Origin: Sporosarcina sp. FSL K6-3457
GTDB taxonomy: Bacteria; Bacillota; Bacilli; Bacillales_A; Planococcaceae
DNA: 64,000 bases
Reading direction: 5' to 3'
NCBI RefSeq assembly: GCF_038007285.1
Contig: NZ_JBBOWX010000002.1
Location: 1-64,000 of the forward strand
The notes under the pieces were generated by a model. The model searched no databases and was not told the origin of the DNA. It saw only the letters and a program-made list of their open reading frames with translations. Position numbers and translations under genes: made by a program. Below are positions 36,201 to 44,190 of this stretch, in pieces. Within the stretch, counting starts at the first letter, position 1. The number at the start of each line of letters is the position of its first letter.

Positions 36201-39200
36201 GGACAATCAGGCAATCCATTAGAAAATACAGCAACGTTACACTACGGTGGTCAAACTGAAAATAATCAAAAAACTGAGGATAAATTTAGTGGTGCATTTA
36301 ACTTCAGTAGTTCAGATTCAAGCTTCACTTCTACGCGCGGTAGTGCGAAGTTTAAAAAGATTGGAATTGACTCAGAGACAGGTGAAGTGAAAGACGCAGC
36401 GCTTGCAGGTGTCGAATTCCAATTAGTGAAGAAAACAGCGAATAATGAATATATTATTAAAACGGCTACAACAGATGCAAATGGAGAAATTACATTTGAA
36501 AATGTACCGTATAATAATTATTTTGTTCGCGAAGTAGTTGCACCTACAGACTATACTATAATGAGTGAGTTTGAATTTAGATTAGATGCAACTACAACGC
36601 TTGATCAGAATCCAGATTTAGTTACAGAACTTGTCAATACAACACCGCTACCGGCGGGAAGCTGTGATGAATTTACAATTACAGTAAAAGATGTTGACGG
36701 AGGATTAATTACATCGGGGAAAGTAACTTTAACAGATAAAAATGGAAAAGAAACAGAACTTCAACATCCTTTAGATGCTGATGGTAAAGTTTTATTACCT
36801 AAGAACTTCCCAGCAGGTAAATATCAAGTGACACATGAAACAGAAGGGCCTTTAGGAGACGTAACAGTCAAATATGACAGTGAGTGTGAAGGTGAAGTTG
36901 CACCGGCACCAACATGTGATAACTTCACAATTGTTGTGAAGGACGATCAAAATGTAATTCGTATAGATATTACTGAATTAACATTAAAACAAGGTACTAC
37001 GGAAGTAAAAGCGACACCAACTCCGGATGGTAAGTTTGTTTTTACATCCAATAAACAAGATGAAACGAATGGTGTAAAGCCAGGAAAGTATTCTGTTTAT
37101 GAAGGTAATCAATATTTAGGTGAAGTGGAGTTAACGTACAAAGAAAGCTGTGGTTATGAATTTGTCGTTACACAAGCTCCGACATGTCCAACATTCGTAT
37201 TAGCGGTAAAAGATATGGATGGAAAAATGGTCGCTGATGGCACTTCTGTTACAATCAAGGATAGTAATGGCATTCCTGTTGCTACCAAAACTACAGTAGG
37301 TGGTAAAATCACTTTGGGTGATGGTACAACGGTTGGTGGCTTAAAGGCTGATGAATACACTGCAGAAATTGCAGGGGAAGAAATCGGTAAATTCACAACA
37401 AACACTGATTGCGAAGCATCTGTCCAACCAGCACCAACATGTACTGACTTTACAATTACTGTTAAAGATGGAAATGGTGATGTGCGGAGAAATGCTACTG
37501 TAACGTTGAAAGACCAAGCAACTAAAGCTACTATTACAACTGTAACAACAGATGCTAATGGTCAAATCAAGCTTCAACCAAATGAATTTTTATCAGCAGG
37601 CACATATGACGTTTACGATGGTAATTTCCTAATTGATGAAATGACAATAAGTTACCTAAATGACAATTGTGCAGCTGAAGTAACAGGAGCACCAACATGT
37701 ACAGATTTCACGTTAACTGTAAACGACAGAAGTGGTAATCCACGTGAAGGCGTTGAAATAACGGTGGAAGATGCAGTAGGTAATATTGTTACAGATTCAT
37801 CTGGTGGTCCATTTATTACAAACACAGATGGAAAAGTTACATTTGATAATGTTATTGTACGTGGTACCTACAAAGTATATGAAGGTACGAAACTCATTAA
37901 TTCATTCACAGTGAAAGACGATTGTTCAGCAACTGTGAAGCCTAGACCAGTTTCACCAGGACCAGGTCCAGCATGTACAGAATTCACATTAACTGTGAAG
38001 GATGCGGAAGGTTTTGTTCGTGGAGATGTAGATGTTACATTGAAGAATGAGACTGGAACTGAAGTTTTGACGGGTACAACGAATGAGCAAGGTCAAATTA
38101 CGATTGGCAATGCTTTGTTGATTGCTGGTGCGTATAAAGTTTTTGAAGGTGAAAAAGAGTTAGGACTAGTGAATGTTGATTTCACGGAGGATAATTGTCA
38201 GGATGAGGTTACGACTCCAGGTGAAAATGTATGTACAGAGTTTACAATCACTGTGAAAGATGCAGAAGGTAATGTACGTGAAAATGTAGAAGTTACTGTG
38301 AAGGATGCGGAAGGCAATGTTGTGGCTTCGGGTACGACGGATGCAGACGGCAAAATCACAGTACCAAATACAGTGCCAGCGGGCGAGTATACTGTATTTG
38401 AAGGAGAAACAGAGTTAGGAAAAGTGACTGTTGATTTCACAGAGGGTAATTGTCAAGGTGAAGTAGGAGCTCCGGTTGAGCCGGCGGTTTGTACAGAATT
38501 CACATTGACTGTGAAGGATGAAGAAGGTAATGTGCGCGTAGGTATAGAGGTAGTTGTGAAGGATGCATCTGGGGGAGTTGTAGCTACGGGTACAACGGAT
38601 GCAGATGGCAGAATCACAATACCAAATACAGTATCACCAGGTGAGTATACTGTATTTGAAGGAGAAACAGATTTAGGTAAAGTGACTGTTGATTTCACAG
38701 ATGGTAATTGTCAAGGTGTAGTAGGAACTCCGGTTGATCCGGCGGTTTGTACGGAATTTACAATTATTGTGAAGGATGCAGAAGGTAATGTACGCGAAGG
38801 CGTAGAAGTTGCTGTGAAGGATGCATCTGGGGAAGTTGTGACTACAGGTACAACGGATGCAGATGGTAAAATCACGGTACCAAATACAGTAGTCGAAGGT
38901 GACTATTCTGTATTTGAAGGTGAAATAGATTTAGGTAAAGTGACTGTTGATTTCACAGAGGGTAATTGTCAAGGTGAAGTAACGACTCCGGTTGAGCCGG
39001 CAGTTTGTACAGAATTCACAATTACTGTAAAGGATGCAGAAGGAAATATACGTGGAAACGTAGAGGTTACTGTGAAGGACGCAACTGGAACGGTTGTAGC
39101 TTCGGGTACGACGGATGCAGATGGTAAGATTACAGTACCGAATACAGTGCCAGTAGGCGAGTATACTGTATTTGAAGGAGAAACAGAGTTAGGAAAAGTA

Positions 39201-39965
39201 ACTGTTGATTTCACTGAAGGTAAATGTCAGGCTGTTGTCGGTAATCCGAATGAACCAGGGAATCCGGGCGAACCAGGAAATCCAGGAGAACCGGGTAACC
39301 CAGGAAATCCGGGAGAACCAGGTAACCCAGGAAATCCAGGAGAGCCAGGAACACCAGGTAACCCAGGAGAACCAAGTAATCCAGGAAATCCAGGAAATCC
39401 GTGGAACCCGAACCCTTGGAACCCATGGAACCCGTGGAATCCAGGTAACCCAGGAACACCGGGTGGAGAAACGCCAGGCACTCCGGGTGGAGAAACACCA
39501 GGCACACCAGGTGGAGAAACGCCAGGCACTCCGGGTGGAGAAACACCAGGCACACCAGGTGAAGAAACGCCAGGCACTCCGGGTGGAGAAACACCAGGCA
39601 CACCGGGTGAAGAAACGCCAGGAACACCAGGTGAAGAAACACCAGGCACACCGGGTGAAGAAACACCAGGTGTTAATCCGGAAAATCCGGGTAACGTAGG
39701 TGTTGGTAACGAGCAAGGTGAAGTTGGTAACGAAAATACAGCTAACGATCCAAATGCATCTGTTCATGGATCAGGTGGCGACAAAGCTGAAGGTGGACTT
39801 CTTGGCAAAGATGGTCAACTTAATTCACAGGTTGGCAATGCTGGAGGAGAACAAGCAACACTTCCACAAACAGGCGAACAAAATATGTTGTACATGATGA
39901 TCATCGGATTTGCACTCATTTTAATGGGTGGAATGATGATCGGTCGTCGTAAGACACACCAATAA
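33297..39965 (+). CDS. Giant LPXTG-anchored surface adhesin with Cys-paired repeats
   Basis: 2222 residues. Signal peptide 1 to about 28; acidic Glu/Pro/Asp-rich stretch about 35-105; a long series of collagen-binding/SdrD-like beta domains (about 120-1010, recurring forms such as VTWTIDIKSDNP and KITWTLDVNKSN). Then one CnaB/SpaA domain (about 1014-1115, FKKIGID, VREVVAPTDYT, LVNT) with the Lys, Glu and Asn expected for an isopeptide bond. Ten repeats follow (about 1122-1980), each opening C-x-x-F-T and closing in a C near DFTEGNCQ; a Gly/Pro/Asn/Trp/Thr-rich wall-spanning stalk (about 1981-2130); then LPQTG (about 2189), a membrane helix and a basic tail. RBS AAGGAGGAG. A sortase gene follows. 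Confidence 0.92.
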   Translation: MKKLNIFALMLLLIGQTILGPIAAVSASELPPINPDEIVEDGSDGNDVIVGEEEPSDEPAIPEEGESDEEPVIPEEGEGDPDTGLTPPENDENPVVEDDGVIAGEEMRTFFAGVPEPITGANLTSFKMTIGGQQVDSGSFTQELDPGTIANFEVNFSVPMENTSGEAWGDGSSFEFQLPNSLIDFDQAFEGSKTVNGITYAYSTSGNNVTVELSGMQFDQASDTPETLAIEFNSGFKLTSDEIEQELEIPAATGGTDTIKATFTFQPSTSGEKVKKTATGSPTPGVDGNHVMEWEVWVNEAGKVLNNASLTDSATGGHAIVDGSVNVSQYTVDLKGVQNKAGSGTPVLTGKDWADIGAELTGRNAYKITYKTAVNLDAEDRDGPKNFSNTVTFTNDGQPEESSSSAPQTITYGKALEKHNATGNNYTKNWRIDYNHNLLNILAAQATLEDTISGPHDIDFSTIKVYKMNDANGNVETNVSSGTDVTNNFTVSPNTGDGKTFTINFGGDTSDAYTITYESKYNTKDFIEQADITGQTLSNTVTNGAGKSNTGTYSLSENLLTKSRTIDVDNKTITWTIDIKSDNPDKAISNLTLTDTFTNGAYNGEHELIEDAGDRVQLNGADATYALIEGDSKKGFTITGISVPAGQTATVIYKTSFAIGDDGQVETQGYGNTAMTEWTSGGVDYTKTARAQYEPGTTTVNNGSKSGSFNYSTREFTWDVRVNINKKDIQGAVLVDTVVDGHDYVPGSTIEVLPLTNFGGNDTGGTIGTTPIDASNYDITVESDRGFTLTFKPTLDSSINNQAYVVRYKTIDSDNIIGIGSTTATDNGNVYENNATFQTKGSQTFTLGSTPVTLDENVANNLITKRDPNQNSATEKITWTLDVNKSNSNLGTDVELTDLPGDNLWLLEDSIRIATYNVTANGISNNTDWQTLAQRGIPVTFNADGGFTLTFPSLENVGYQVQYETIGFGQSGNPLENTATLHYGGQTENNQKTEDKFSGAFNFSSSDSSFTSTRGSAKFKKIGIDSETGEVKDAALAGVEFQLVKKTANNEYIIKTATTDANGEITFENVPYNNYFVREVVAPTDYTIMSEFEFRLDATTTLDQNPDLVTELVNTTPLPAGSCDEFTITVKDVDGGLITSGKVTLTDKNGKETELQHPLDADGKVLLPKNFPAGKYQVTHETEGPLGDVTVKYDSECEGEVAPAPTCDNFTIVVKDDQNVIRIDITELTLKQGTTEVKATPTPDGKFVFTSNKQDETNGVKPGKYSVYEGNQYLGEVELTYKESCGYEFVVTQAPTCPTFVLAVKDMDGKMVADGTSVTIKDSNGIPVATKTTVGGKITLGDGTTVGGLKADEYTAEIAGEEIGKFTTNTDCEASVQPAPTCTDFTITVKDGNGDVRRNATVTLKDQATKATITTVTTDANGQIKLQPNEFLSAGTYDVYDGNFLIDEMTISYLNDNCAAEVTGAPTCTDFTLTVNDRSGNPREGVEITVEDAVGNIVTDSSGGPFITNTDGKVTFDNVIVRGTYKVYEGTKLINSFTVKDDCSATVKPRPVSPGPGPACTEFTLTVKDAEGFVRGDVDVTLKNETGTEVLTGTTNEQGQITIGNALLIAGAYKVFEGEKELGLVNVDFTEDNCQDEVTTPGENVCTEFTITVKDAEGNVRENVEVTVKDAEGNVVASGTTDADGKITVPNTVPAGEYTVFEGETELGKVTVDFTEGNCQGEVGAPVEPAVCTEFTLTVKDEEGNVRVGIEVVVKDASGGVVATGTTDADGRITIPNTVSPGEYTVFEGETDLGKVTVDFTDGNCQGVVGTPVDPAVCTEFTIIVKDAEGNVREGVEVAVKDASGEVVTTGTTDADGKITVPNTVVEGDYSVFEGEIDLGKVTVDFTEGNCQGEVTTPVEPAVCTEFTITVKDAEGNIRGNVEVTVKDATGTVVASGTTDADGKITVPNTVPVGEYTVFEGETELGKVTVDFTEGKCQAVVGNPNEPGNPGEPGNPGEPGNPGNPGEPGNPGNPGEPGTPGNPGEPSNPGNPGNPWNPNPWNPWNPWNPGNPGTPGGETPGTPGGETPGTPGGETPGTPGGETPGTPGEETPGTPGGETPGTPGEETPGTPGEETPGTPGEETPGVNPENPGNVGVGNEQGEVGNENTANDPNASVHGSGGDKAEGGLLGKDGQLNSQVGNAGGEQATLPQTGEQNMLYMMIIGFALILMGGMMIGRRKTHQ
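36660..39236 (+). repeat. Ten tandem protein-repeat units (about 70-90 codons each)
   Basis: Units begin at CDEFTITVKD, CDNFTIVVKD, CPTFVLAVKD, CTDFTITVKD, CTDFTLTVND, CTEFTLTVKD and four further CTEFT(I/L) units. The last four (from about 38230) are nearly identical in DNA, showing recent expansion from the wall-proximal side; the first five are strongly diverged. Confidence 0.9.
39240..39672 (+). repeat. Gly-Pro-rich stalk-coding repeats
   Basis: Two short-period blocks: 9-bp-multiple repeats coding NPGEPG/NPGNPG (39241-39400) and 18-bp repeats coding GTPG(G/E)ET-type hexapeptides (39458-39670), separated by NPWNPWNP. Typical cell-wall-spanning low-complexity DNA. The open frames on the opposite strand are by-products. 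Confidence 0.85.
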
Positions 39966-40003
39966 TTGATTACTATAGTTAATAGAAAAGAGGATGAGAA
40001 CCT

Positions 40004-40606
40004 TTGAAAAACAAAAAATCGTTTATCGGTATTTTGCTTTTGATAACGGGGCTTGTCCTCGTTTCTTTTCCACTATATGTGGAATGGAATCAGAACAAAG
40101 AGGTCAAGGCGATGGAACAGGCTTTGTCACTCATTGCTGAGTCAGACGGCACAGAACCCGTTGCACTTGAGCAAATTGCCAATTTATCATTAACAGAAAA
40201 ACAGCTGCAAAATGTCATGGAGCTTGAAATTCCTTATATTAATATAAAGCAGCATATCCTTAGCGAAACAACTGACGAAAATCTCAACATCGCACTTACC
40301 CAGATCAAGCCCAATCAGCAACCGGGTATTGGCAATTTTACCGTTGCGGGTCATAGAGGCTATCGCGATGGACGTCATTTTAGTAATCTAGCTGAAGTAC
40401 CCATTGGTGAAAAAGTTTATCTGCATGCAGGCGACCAAACGTACATCTACGAAATTAGCAGCTCAGAAGTCATCGAGCCGACATTTGTTGAAGTGCTAAA
40501 TGACACGGCTGGGAAAGACGAAATCACACTTATTACTTGCACGGTGTCCGGTGCCAAGCGGGTTGCGGTGAAGGGCGAATTGGTAGAGGTCGTGGAGCGG
40601 GAGTAA
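40004..40606 (+). CDS. Sortase (class D-like)
   Basis: 200 residues. N-terminal membrane anchor (about 7-27), then the sortase beta-barrel. Catalytic His is in VAGHRGYRDGRHF (about 121), Cys in LITCTV (about 181) and Arg in SGAKR (about 187). It begins 38 bp after the LPQTG protein, so it is presumably the dedicated anchoring enzyme. Start codon is TTG preceded by AGAGGATGAG; no better start is seen. Class assignment is by general appearance. Confidence 0.87.
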   Translation: MKNKKSFIGILLLITGLVLVSFPLYVEWNQNKEVKAMEQALSLIAESDGTEPVALEQIANLSLTEKQLQNVMELEIPYINIKQHILSETTDENLNIALTQIKPNQQPGIGNFTVAGHRGYRDGRHFSNLAEVPIGEKVYLHAGDQTYIYEISSSEVIEPTFVEVLNDTAGKDEITLITCTVSGAKRVAVKGELVEVVERE

Positions 40607-40631
40607 GTTATATAAATAATAGGTAGTGGAT

Positions 40632-40658
40632 GCCCTCGATTTGAGGGCTATTTTTTTG
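40632..40658 (+). terminator. Terminator of the adhesin-sortase operon
   Basis: GCCCTC-GATTT-GAGGGC followed by TATTTTTTTG. Confidence 0.9.
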
Positions 40659-40749
40659 TTTTAATTTGAAAGAATGTTCAATTATCATACTTGATTTTTT
40701 ACGAACATACGTTTTATGATAAAAAGAAAAAGAATGGAAGGTGTTTTGT

Positions 40750-41679
40750 ATGGTGGCGGTTGTTCGTGAGCAAAATGAGACGTATGAGCAGGATTTGTTG
40801 GATATGCGTAATGACGTTGTTTTCAAAAGTTTTTTCGGTGATCAGCGGAATAATAAGCTCTTGCTTAGTTTTTTAAATGCCGTTTTGCATGATACGATTT
40901 CTTCTGTTACGTTGACGGATCCTCACCTCGAAATAAAGCATTCTGATGACAAACTAGCTGTGATGGATATTCGAGTCGTCACACACACAGGTGAACAAAT
41001 TAATGTAGAAATTCAGTTGAAAGATCATGCCGCATTTGCAGAGCGCATGCTCATGTACTGGGCAAAAATGTATACAAATCAAGACAAGGTAGGACAAGAG
41101 TATACTGCACTGAATAAGGCGATTCAAATTATCATAACGGATTTCAATTGGTTGCCGAAAATACAGTTTCATAGTATGTTTCAATTAATGGATCCAGAGG
41201 ATGGAACGCTGTTTACTGACCACGTCGAAATACATGTTTTGGAGCTGCTGAAACTAGGAAAACCCGAATTACAAAAGGCAGACGAACTTGAAAAGTGGCT
41301 GTTATTTTTAAAAGGAAACCGACAAATGAAGGAGGCGTTAGCAATGGAAAACCCGATAATGAAAGAAGCATTTGAAGAAATTCAACGACTGAGCGACGAC
41401 CCCGTGACACGCCGAATTGCCGAGTTTAGAGATGCACAATTGAGAGGGCAGCAACAAAGGGAAATTGATAGGGAAAAGGCTGGAGTGGCTAGGGGTAAAA
41501 AAGAAGGAATAGTGGGAGGGAGAAAAGAAGGAATAGTGGAAGGATTAGAACTAGGTACGGCCAAAAGAAATCAGGAAATTGTGCTAAACATGCACTCCCA
41601 ACAAATAGCAGCTGAAACGATTGCACAACTGACAGGGATCGATTTGGATACTGTGCTGATGGTAATTGGGGAGAACTAG
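40750..41679 (+). CDS. Rpn-family recombination-promoting nuclease (intact)
   Basis: 309 residues. N-terminal PD-(D/E)XK nuclease: NDVVFKSFFGD (about 20), AVMDIRVV with the metal Asp, and INVEIQ with the E-x-Q motif (about 80-85), then FAERMLMYWAKMYTNQ. The C-terminal part is a charged Gly/Lys/Glu-repeat region (GVARGKKEGIVGGRKEG) and a short helical tail. The ATG at 40750 follows a weak AAGG-type site. Such genes often occur in several copies and spread within genomes; this copy is intact whereas that at 29521-31910 is IS-disrupted. Confidence 0.82.
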   Translation: MVAVVREQNETYEQDLLDMRNDVVFKSFFGDQRNNKLLLSFLNAVLHDTISSVTLTDPHLEIKHSDDKLAVMDIRVVTHTGEQINVEIQLKDHAAFAERMLMYWAKMYTNQDKVGQEYTALNKAIQIIITDFNWLPKIQFHSMFQLMDPEDGTLFTDHVEIHVLELLKLGKPELQKADELEKWLLFLKGNRQMKEALAMENPIMKEAFEEIQRLSDDPVTRRIAEFRDAQLRGQQQREIDREKAGVARGKKEGIVGGRKEGIVEGLELGTAKRNQEIVLNMHSQQIAAETIAQLTGIDLDTVLMVIGEN

Positions 41680-41742
41680 TGTCTTGAGTATGTAAACGAT
41701 CGATTTTTCATTCCTTACGGAAAAGCAAAATCTCTTCAATAT

Positions 41743-41774
41743 AAAAACAGGAAGTTAAATGACTTCCTGTTTTT
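41743..41774. terminator. Bidirectional terminator
   Basis: AAAAACAGGAAGT / ACTTCCTGTTTTT between the converging Rpn gene and the two-gene unknown operon. Confidence 0.9.
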
Positions 41775-41783
41775 AGCCTTTAT

Positions 41784-42476
41784 TCAACCCAGATACGCAT
41801 TAAACAAATCTCTATTATTCGCCAATGCCTTGCATAACTTATTAATATTAAGCCCCGATGCATCAATGCGCATAAGGCCAATCATTTTATTTGTAAGGAG
41901 TGGGTCATGAATATTTTCAGATAGCTCATCCCAAACTTTTTTGTGTATATAAAATTGCTTGTTGAAGTATATCAGTACCTTCATCTTATCCTTCGCTGAT
42001 TTATCTTGAAACTCTTCAAAGGATTCCTTATCATTTTCTAAAATTTGCTCGACAAATACTCTTACCTTAGTGAGCGAATCTTCCAGTGCAGGGTGGATTG
42101 TTTGACCAACTTTCCAAACAATCAACTCATCTATATCCGTTATTGTATATTGTTCCATTTCGACCCGTTCGGCCTCTCTCTCGTCTTCCAGTTCCTTGAG
42201 GAGTTTTTCGAATAAAGCATTTGCATCGGCATCGACCTCCTGCTTGTTTGTTTTCTTATCCAACAAGGAATCTATATCGCAAAGCCCTCCTAAATGTTCG
42301 CGTAAAATAGCGACGACTTCTTCGTAGGATAGATTCGATTTTACTGACTCTCGAAAGCCCGTCATTTGGAGCATCATCTTACTAAACATTGAGTTAACGG
42401 TTTCTGGATGGGGAGAATCGGGACTGTTAATACGTGAAGACAATAAGTCATTCATATTATCAGTATTTTTTCCCAT
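41784..42476 (-). CDS. Unrecognised protein, second gene of a putative SOS operon
   Basis: 230 residues, acidic, mostly helical in appearance, with no signal peptide or membrane helix. A charged segment (EKLLKELEDEREAERVEME, about 92-110) suggests a coiled coil. I do not recognise the family. Its start overlaps the end of the preceding gene by 25 bp, so the two are translated together. It lacks a good ribosome binding site of its own, which fits coupling. Regulation is inferred from the shared promoter with two LexA-like boxes. Confidence 0.7.
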   Translation of the reverse strand: MGKNTDNMNDLLSSRINSPDSPHPETVNSMFSKMMLQMTGFRESVKSNLSYEEVVAILREHLGGLCDIDSLLDKKTNKQEVDADANALFEKLLKELEDEREAERVEMEQYTITDIDELIVWKVGQTIHPALEDSLTKVRVFVEQILENDKESFEEFQDKSAKDKMKVLIYFNKQFYIHKKVWDELSENIHDPLLTNKMIGLMRIDASGLNINKLCKALANNRDLFNAYLG

Positions 42477-43378
42477 TCCAATGACAATACAGCCTTCGCA
42501 AATTTTCCAGCGTCATAGTTACAGCCATTCGGAATCAGTACACAAATATTACAAGCATCAGCAATATGAAATCCTAGGCTAACGTAGTTAGACAGTTGAG
42601 TAGAAAATCCAATTGTTCCGACTTTGTACTGCTGGAAATGTGCTAGATAATACGCCATAATCGCTTCTGGCGAAAATTCCCTTCGGATTAATGTCCCTAG
42701 TTCAAAACTGTGGTCTTGCATCTGCAAACTCATAAATGCTTCTAATGTAGCAACATCATCTTTCACTCCCGTTTTCACTCTTTGCAATAGCTTTTCATTA
42801 TCGGCTCGTTCTGTTAATGATATTGGATGCTGCAGAATTGAATTGGCCCAGTCAATTGCGTGTTTCATTTGACCAATGGAAATATCTCCACTGACAATCG
42901 CATGCTTAGGGAACCGGCTTTCTATCAAACAAGCGATTGCTAGCAGAGGAATATGAAAAGGCTCACCTTGCGTTTTCGAATCAAAGACTGAAACCTTGTT
43001 GACAGTGAAGGAGTTTAGATGCTCATTTATACCAGGATAGGTATAAATCTTCGAAAACAAAATATCATCACAATTCCCATTTTGTCTAGCCCTTTTACGA
43101 TAATATTCAAGATTTCTTACCAAGCTAAAAGACTCCGCTGTCCTCAATGATTCTTCATCGCCGAATGCATGCCATCCTAATTGATTATCCGCGAATCTTA
43201 TTTCTCTTTCTTTTGTCTGGATAGTATATTTCCAATTGCAATCATAAGTAGCATCGTCAAACACGCTATCCAAAAATGGATATGCATGTATGAGTTCAAG
43301 CGTTTCTTCATACACTTTCTCCCACTCGGTATCTTCAATATGATTCGGCATAATGTCTAAAAAGATCATAACTCCCAT
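42452..43378 (-). CDS. Unrecognised protein, first gene of a putative SOS operon
   Basis: 308 residues, predicted soluble, with no obvious Walker, nuclease or helix-turn-helix motif. The N-terminus GVMIFLDIMPNHIEDTEWEK is followed by a Trp/Tyr-containing region (NWKYTIQTKEREIRF) and a C-terminal half with conserved-looking NYVSLGFHIADACNI. The ATG at 43378 is 8 bases after GAGGGGAGA. The name, family and activity are unknown to me. The only functional clue is promoter architecture (LexA-like boxes at 43434 and 43464) and the overlapping downstream gene. Confidence 0.72.
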   Translation of the reverse strand: MGVMIFLDIMPNHIEDTEWEKVYEETLELIHAYPFLDSVFDDATYDCNWKYTIQTKEREIRFADNQLGWHAFGDEESLRTAESFSLVRNLEYYRKRARQNGNCDDILFSKIYTYPGINEHLNSFTVNKVSVFDSKTQGEPFHIPLLAIACLIESRFPKHAIVSGDISIGQMKHAIDWANSILQHPISLTERADNEKLLQRVKTGVKDDVATLEAFMSLQMQDHSFELGTLIRREFSPEAIMAYYLAHFQQYKVGTIGFSTQLSNYVSLGFHIADACNICVLIPNGCNYDAGKFAKAVLSLEWEKILII

Positions 43379-43433
43379 AACATTTTCTCCCCTCAGTTTG
43401 AGTATAGTCACTACTTATCCTCATCAATTATTC

Positions 43434-43488
43434 GGAACGCACGTTTCTTTATGTGACTGATATAAAACGTACGTTCTGTACAAGTCAA
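43434..43488 (-). promoter_or_regulatory. Sigma-A promoter with two LexA (SOS) boxes
   Basis: Minus strand: -35 TTGACT (43488-43483), 17-bp spacer, -10 TTATAT (43465-43460), predicted start near 43453. Two sites resemble the Bacillus LexA/DinR box CGAACRNRYGTTYC. Box B overlaps spacer and -10 (minus strand AGAACGTACGTTTT at 43477-43464, 12 of 14). Box A lies over the start region (GGAACGCACGTTTC at 43434-43447, 13 of 14). The positions are ideal for repression. Confidence 0.65.
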
Positions 43489-43866
43489 GCAAAAAGGATA
43501 AATATTCAAAACTGGAATTAGGAATCCAGTGAATCTACCGGGGAAAACTTGATTTTACTGTCGTTTGAGTCGCCGCCTTACACTACAAACAACGAGAATA
43601 GAACTTCAAATTAACGAATAATCGAACTGAATGGGACCGTTGGATAGTACCGAATATCCAAAGCTCGTGGTGTGCCAAACTGTCCAACTATCTTATTATA
43701 AGACCAATCACTAGATAGAATGATACAGATTTTATTTTATCGATAAAAAATGGAATATTAAAACAGGGAAAAGGTGCTAGATAATCCTCTGAAAAAAAGT
43801 CGATATCATAGTATAATTGATAGTATGGAAAATTATTCATACTAATCGACTTTTGGAGGCAGAGCA
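43489..43866. other. Intergenic region between the SOS-type operon and comFB
   Basis: No gene supported. TTTTGGAGGCAGAG at the right end is the ribosome binding site of comFB. A/T-rich stretches may hold a ComK-dependent promoter, but no AAAA-N5-TTTT pair could be placed with confidence. Confidence 0.35.
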
Positions 43867-44145
43867 ATGTCTATACATAATATTATGGAGGAAATTGTGT
43901 TAGAGGTGCTTGTTAAATACAAGGGAAGTTTGCAGTTGACTTGCGAATGTGAACGTTGCTTGGATGATATTAGGGCGATAGCGCTTAATAAGTTACCACC
44001 TCGCTATATTGTGCAGATGGAGCATCGTCCTTATGTGCGAGCGCCTTATACTGCTGACAGACAAGGGGTTACTAATATCATGTCAATTGTTACGCAGGCG
44101 GCGGGAATTGTGTCGAAGAGTCCACGCTGTGGAGAGGATGCCTAG
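43867..44145 (+). CDS. comFB: Late competence protein ComFB
   Basis: 92 residues, all-helical in appearance, with the ComFB hallmark CECERCLDDIRAIALNKLPP followed by RYIVQ. ComFB is encoded between comFA and comFC in B. subtilis; its molecular role is poorly defined. Here it stands alone 3.9 kb upstream of comFA, and comFA overlaps comFC directly. GGAGGC precedes the ATG by 7 bases. The C-terminus is short and unconserved. Confidence 0.82.
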   Translation: MSIHNIMEEIVLEVLVKYKGSLQLTCECERCLDDIRAIALNKLPPRYIVQMEHRPYVRAPYTADRQGVTNIMSIVTQAAGIVSKSPRCGEDA

Positions 44146-44155
44146 TGTTGGGAAA

Positions 44156-44185
44156 GGAGAGAAAGGTATTCGAACCTTTCTCTCC
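44156..44185. terminator. Perfect 12-bp stem between comFB and the enoyl-CoA hydratase gene
   Basis: GGAGAGAAAGGT-ATTCGA-ACCTTTCTCTCC between converging genes. No long T tract on either side, so it may be an mRNA-protecting end or a weak terminator. Confidence 0.65.
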
Positions 44186-44190
44186 ACTAC

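Noticed and set aside
39189..39767. Antisense frames of up to 192 codons opposite the adhesin stalk
   Set aside because: By-product of Gly/Pro-rich codon repeats on the coding strand; no independent signals.
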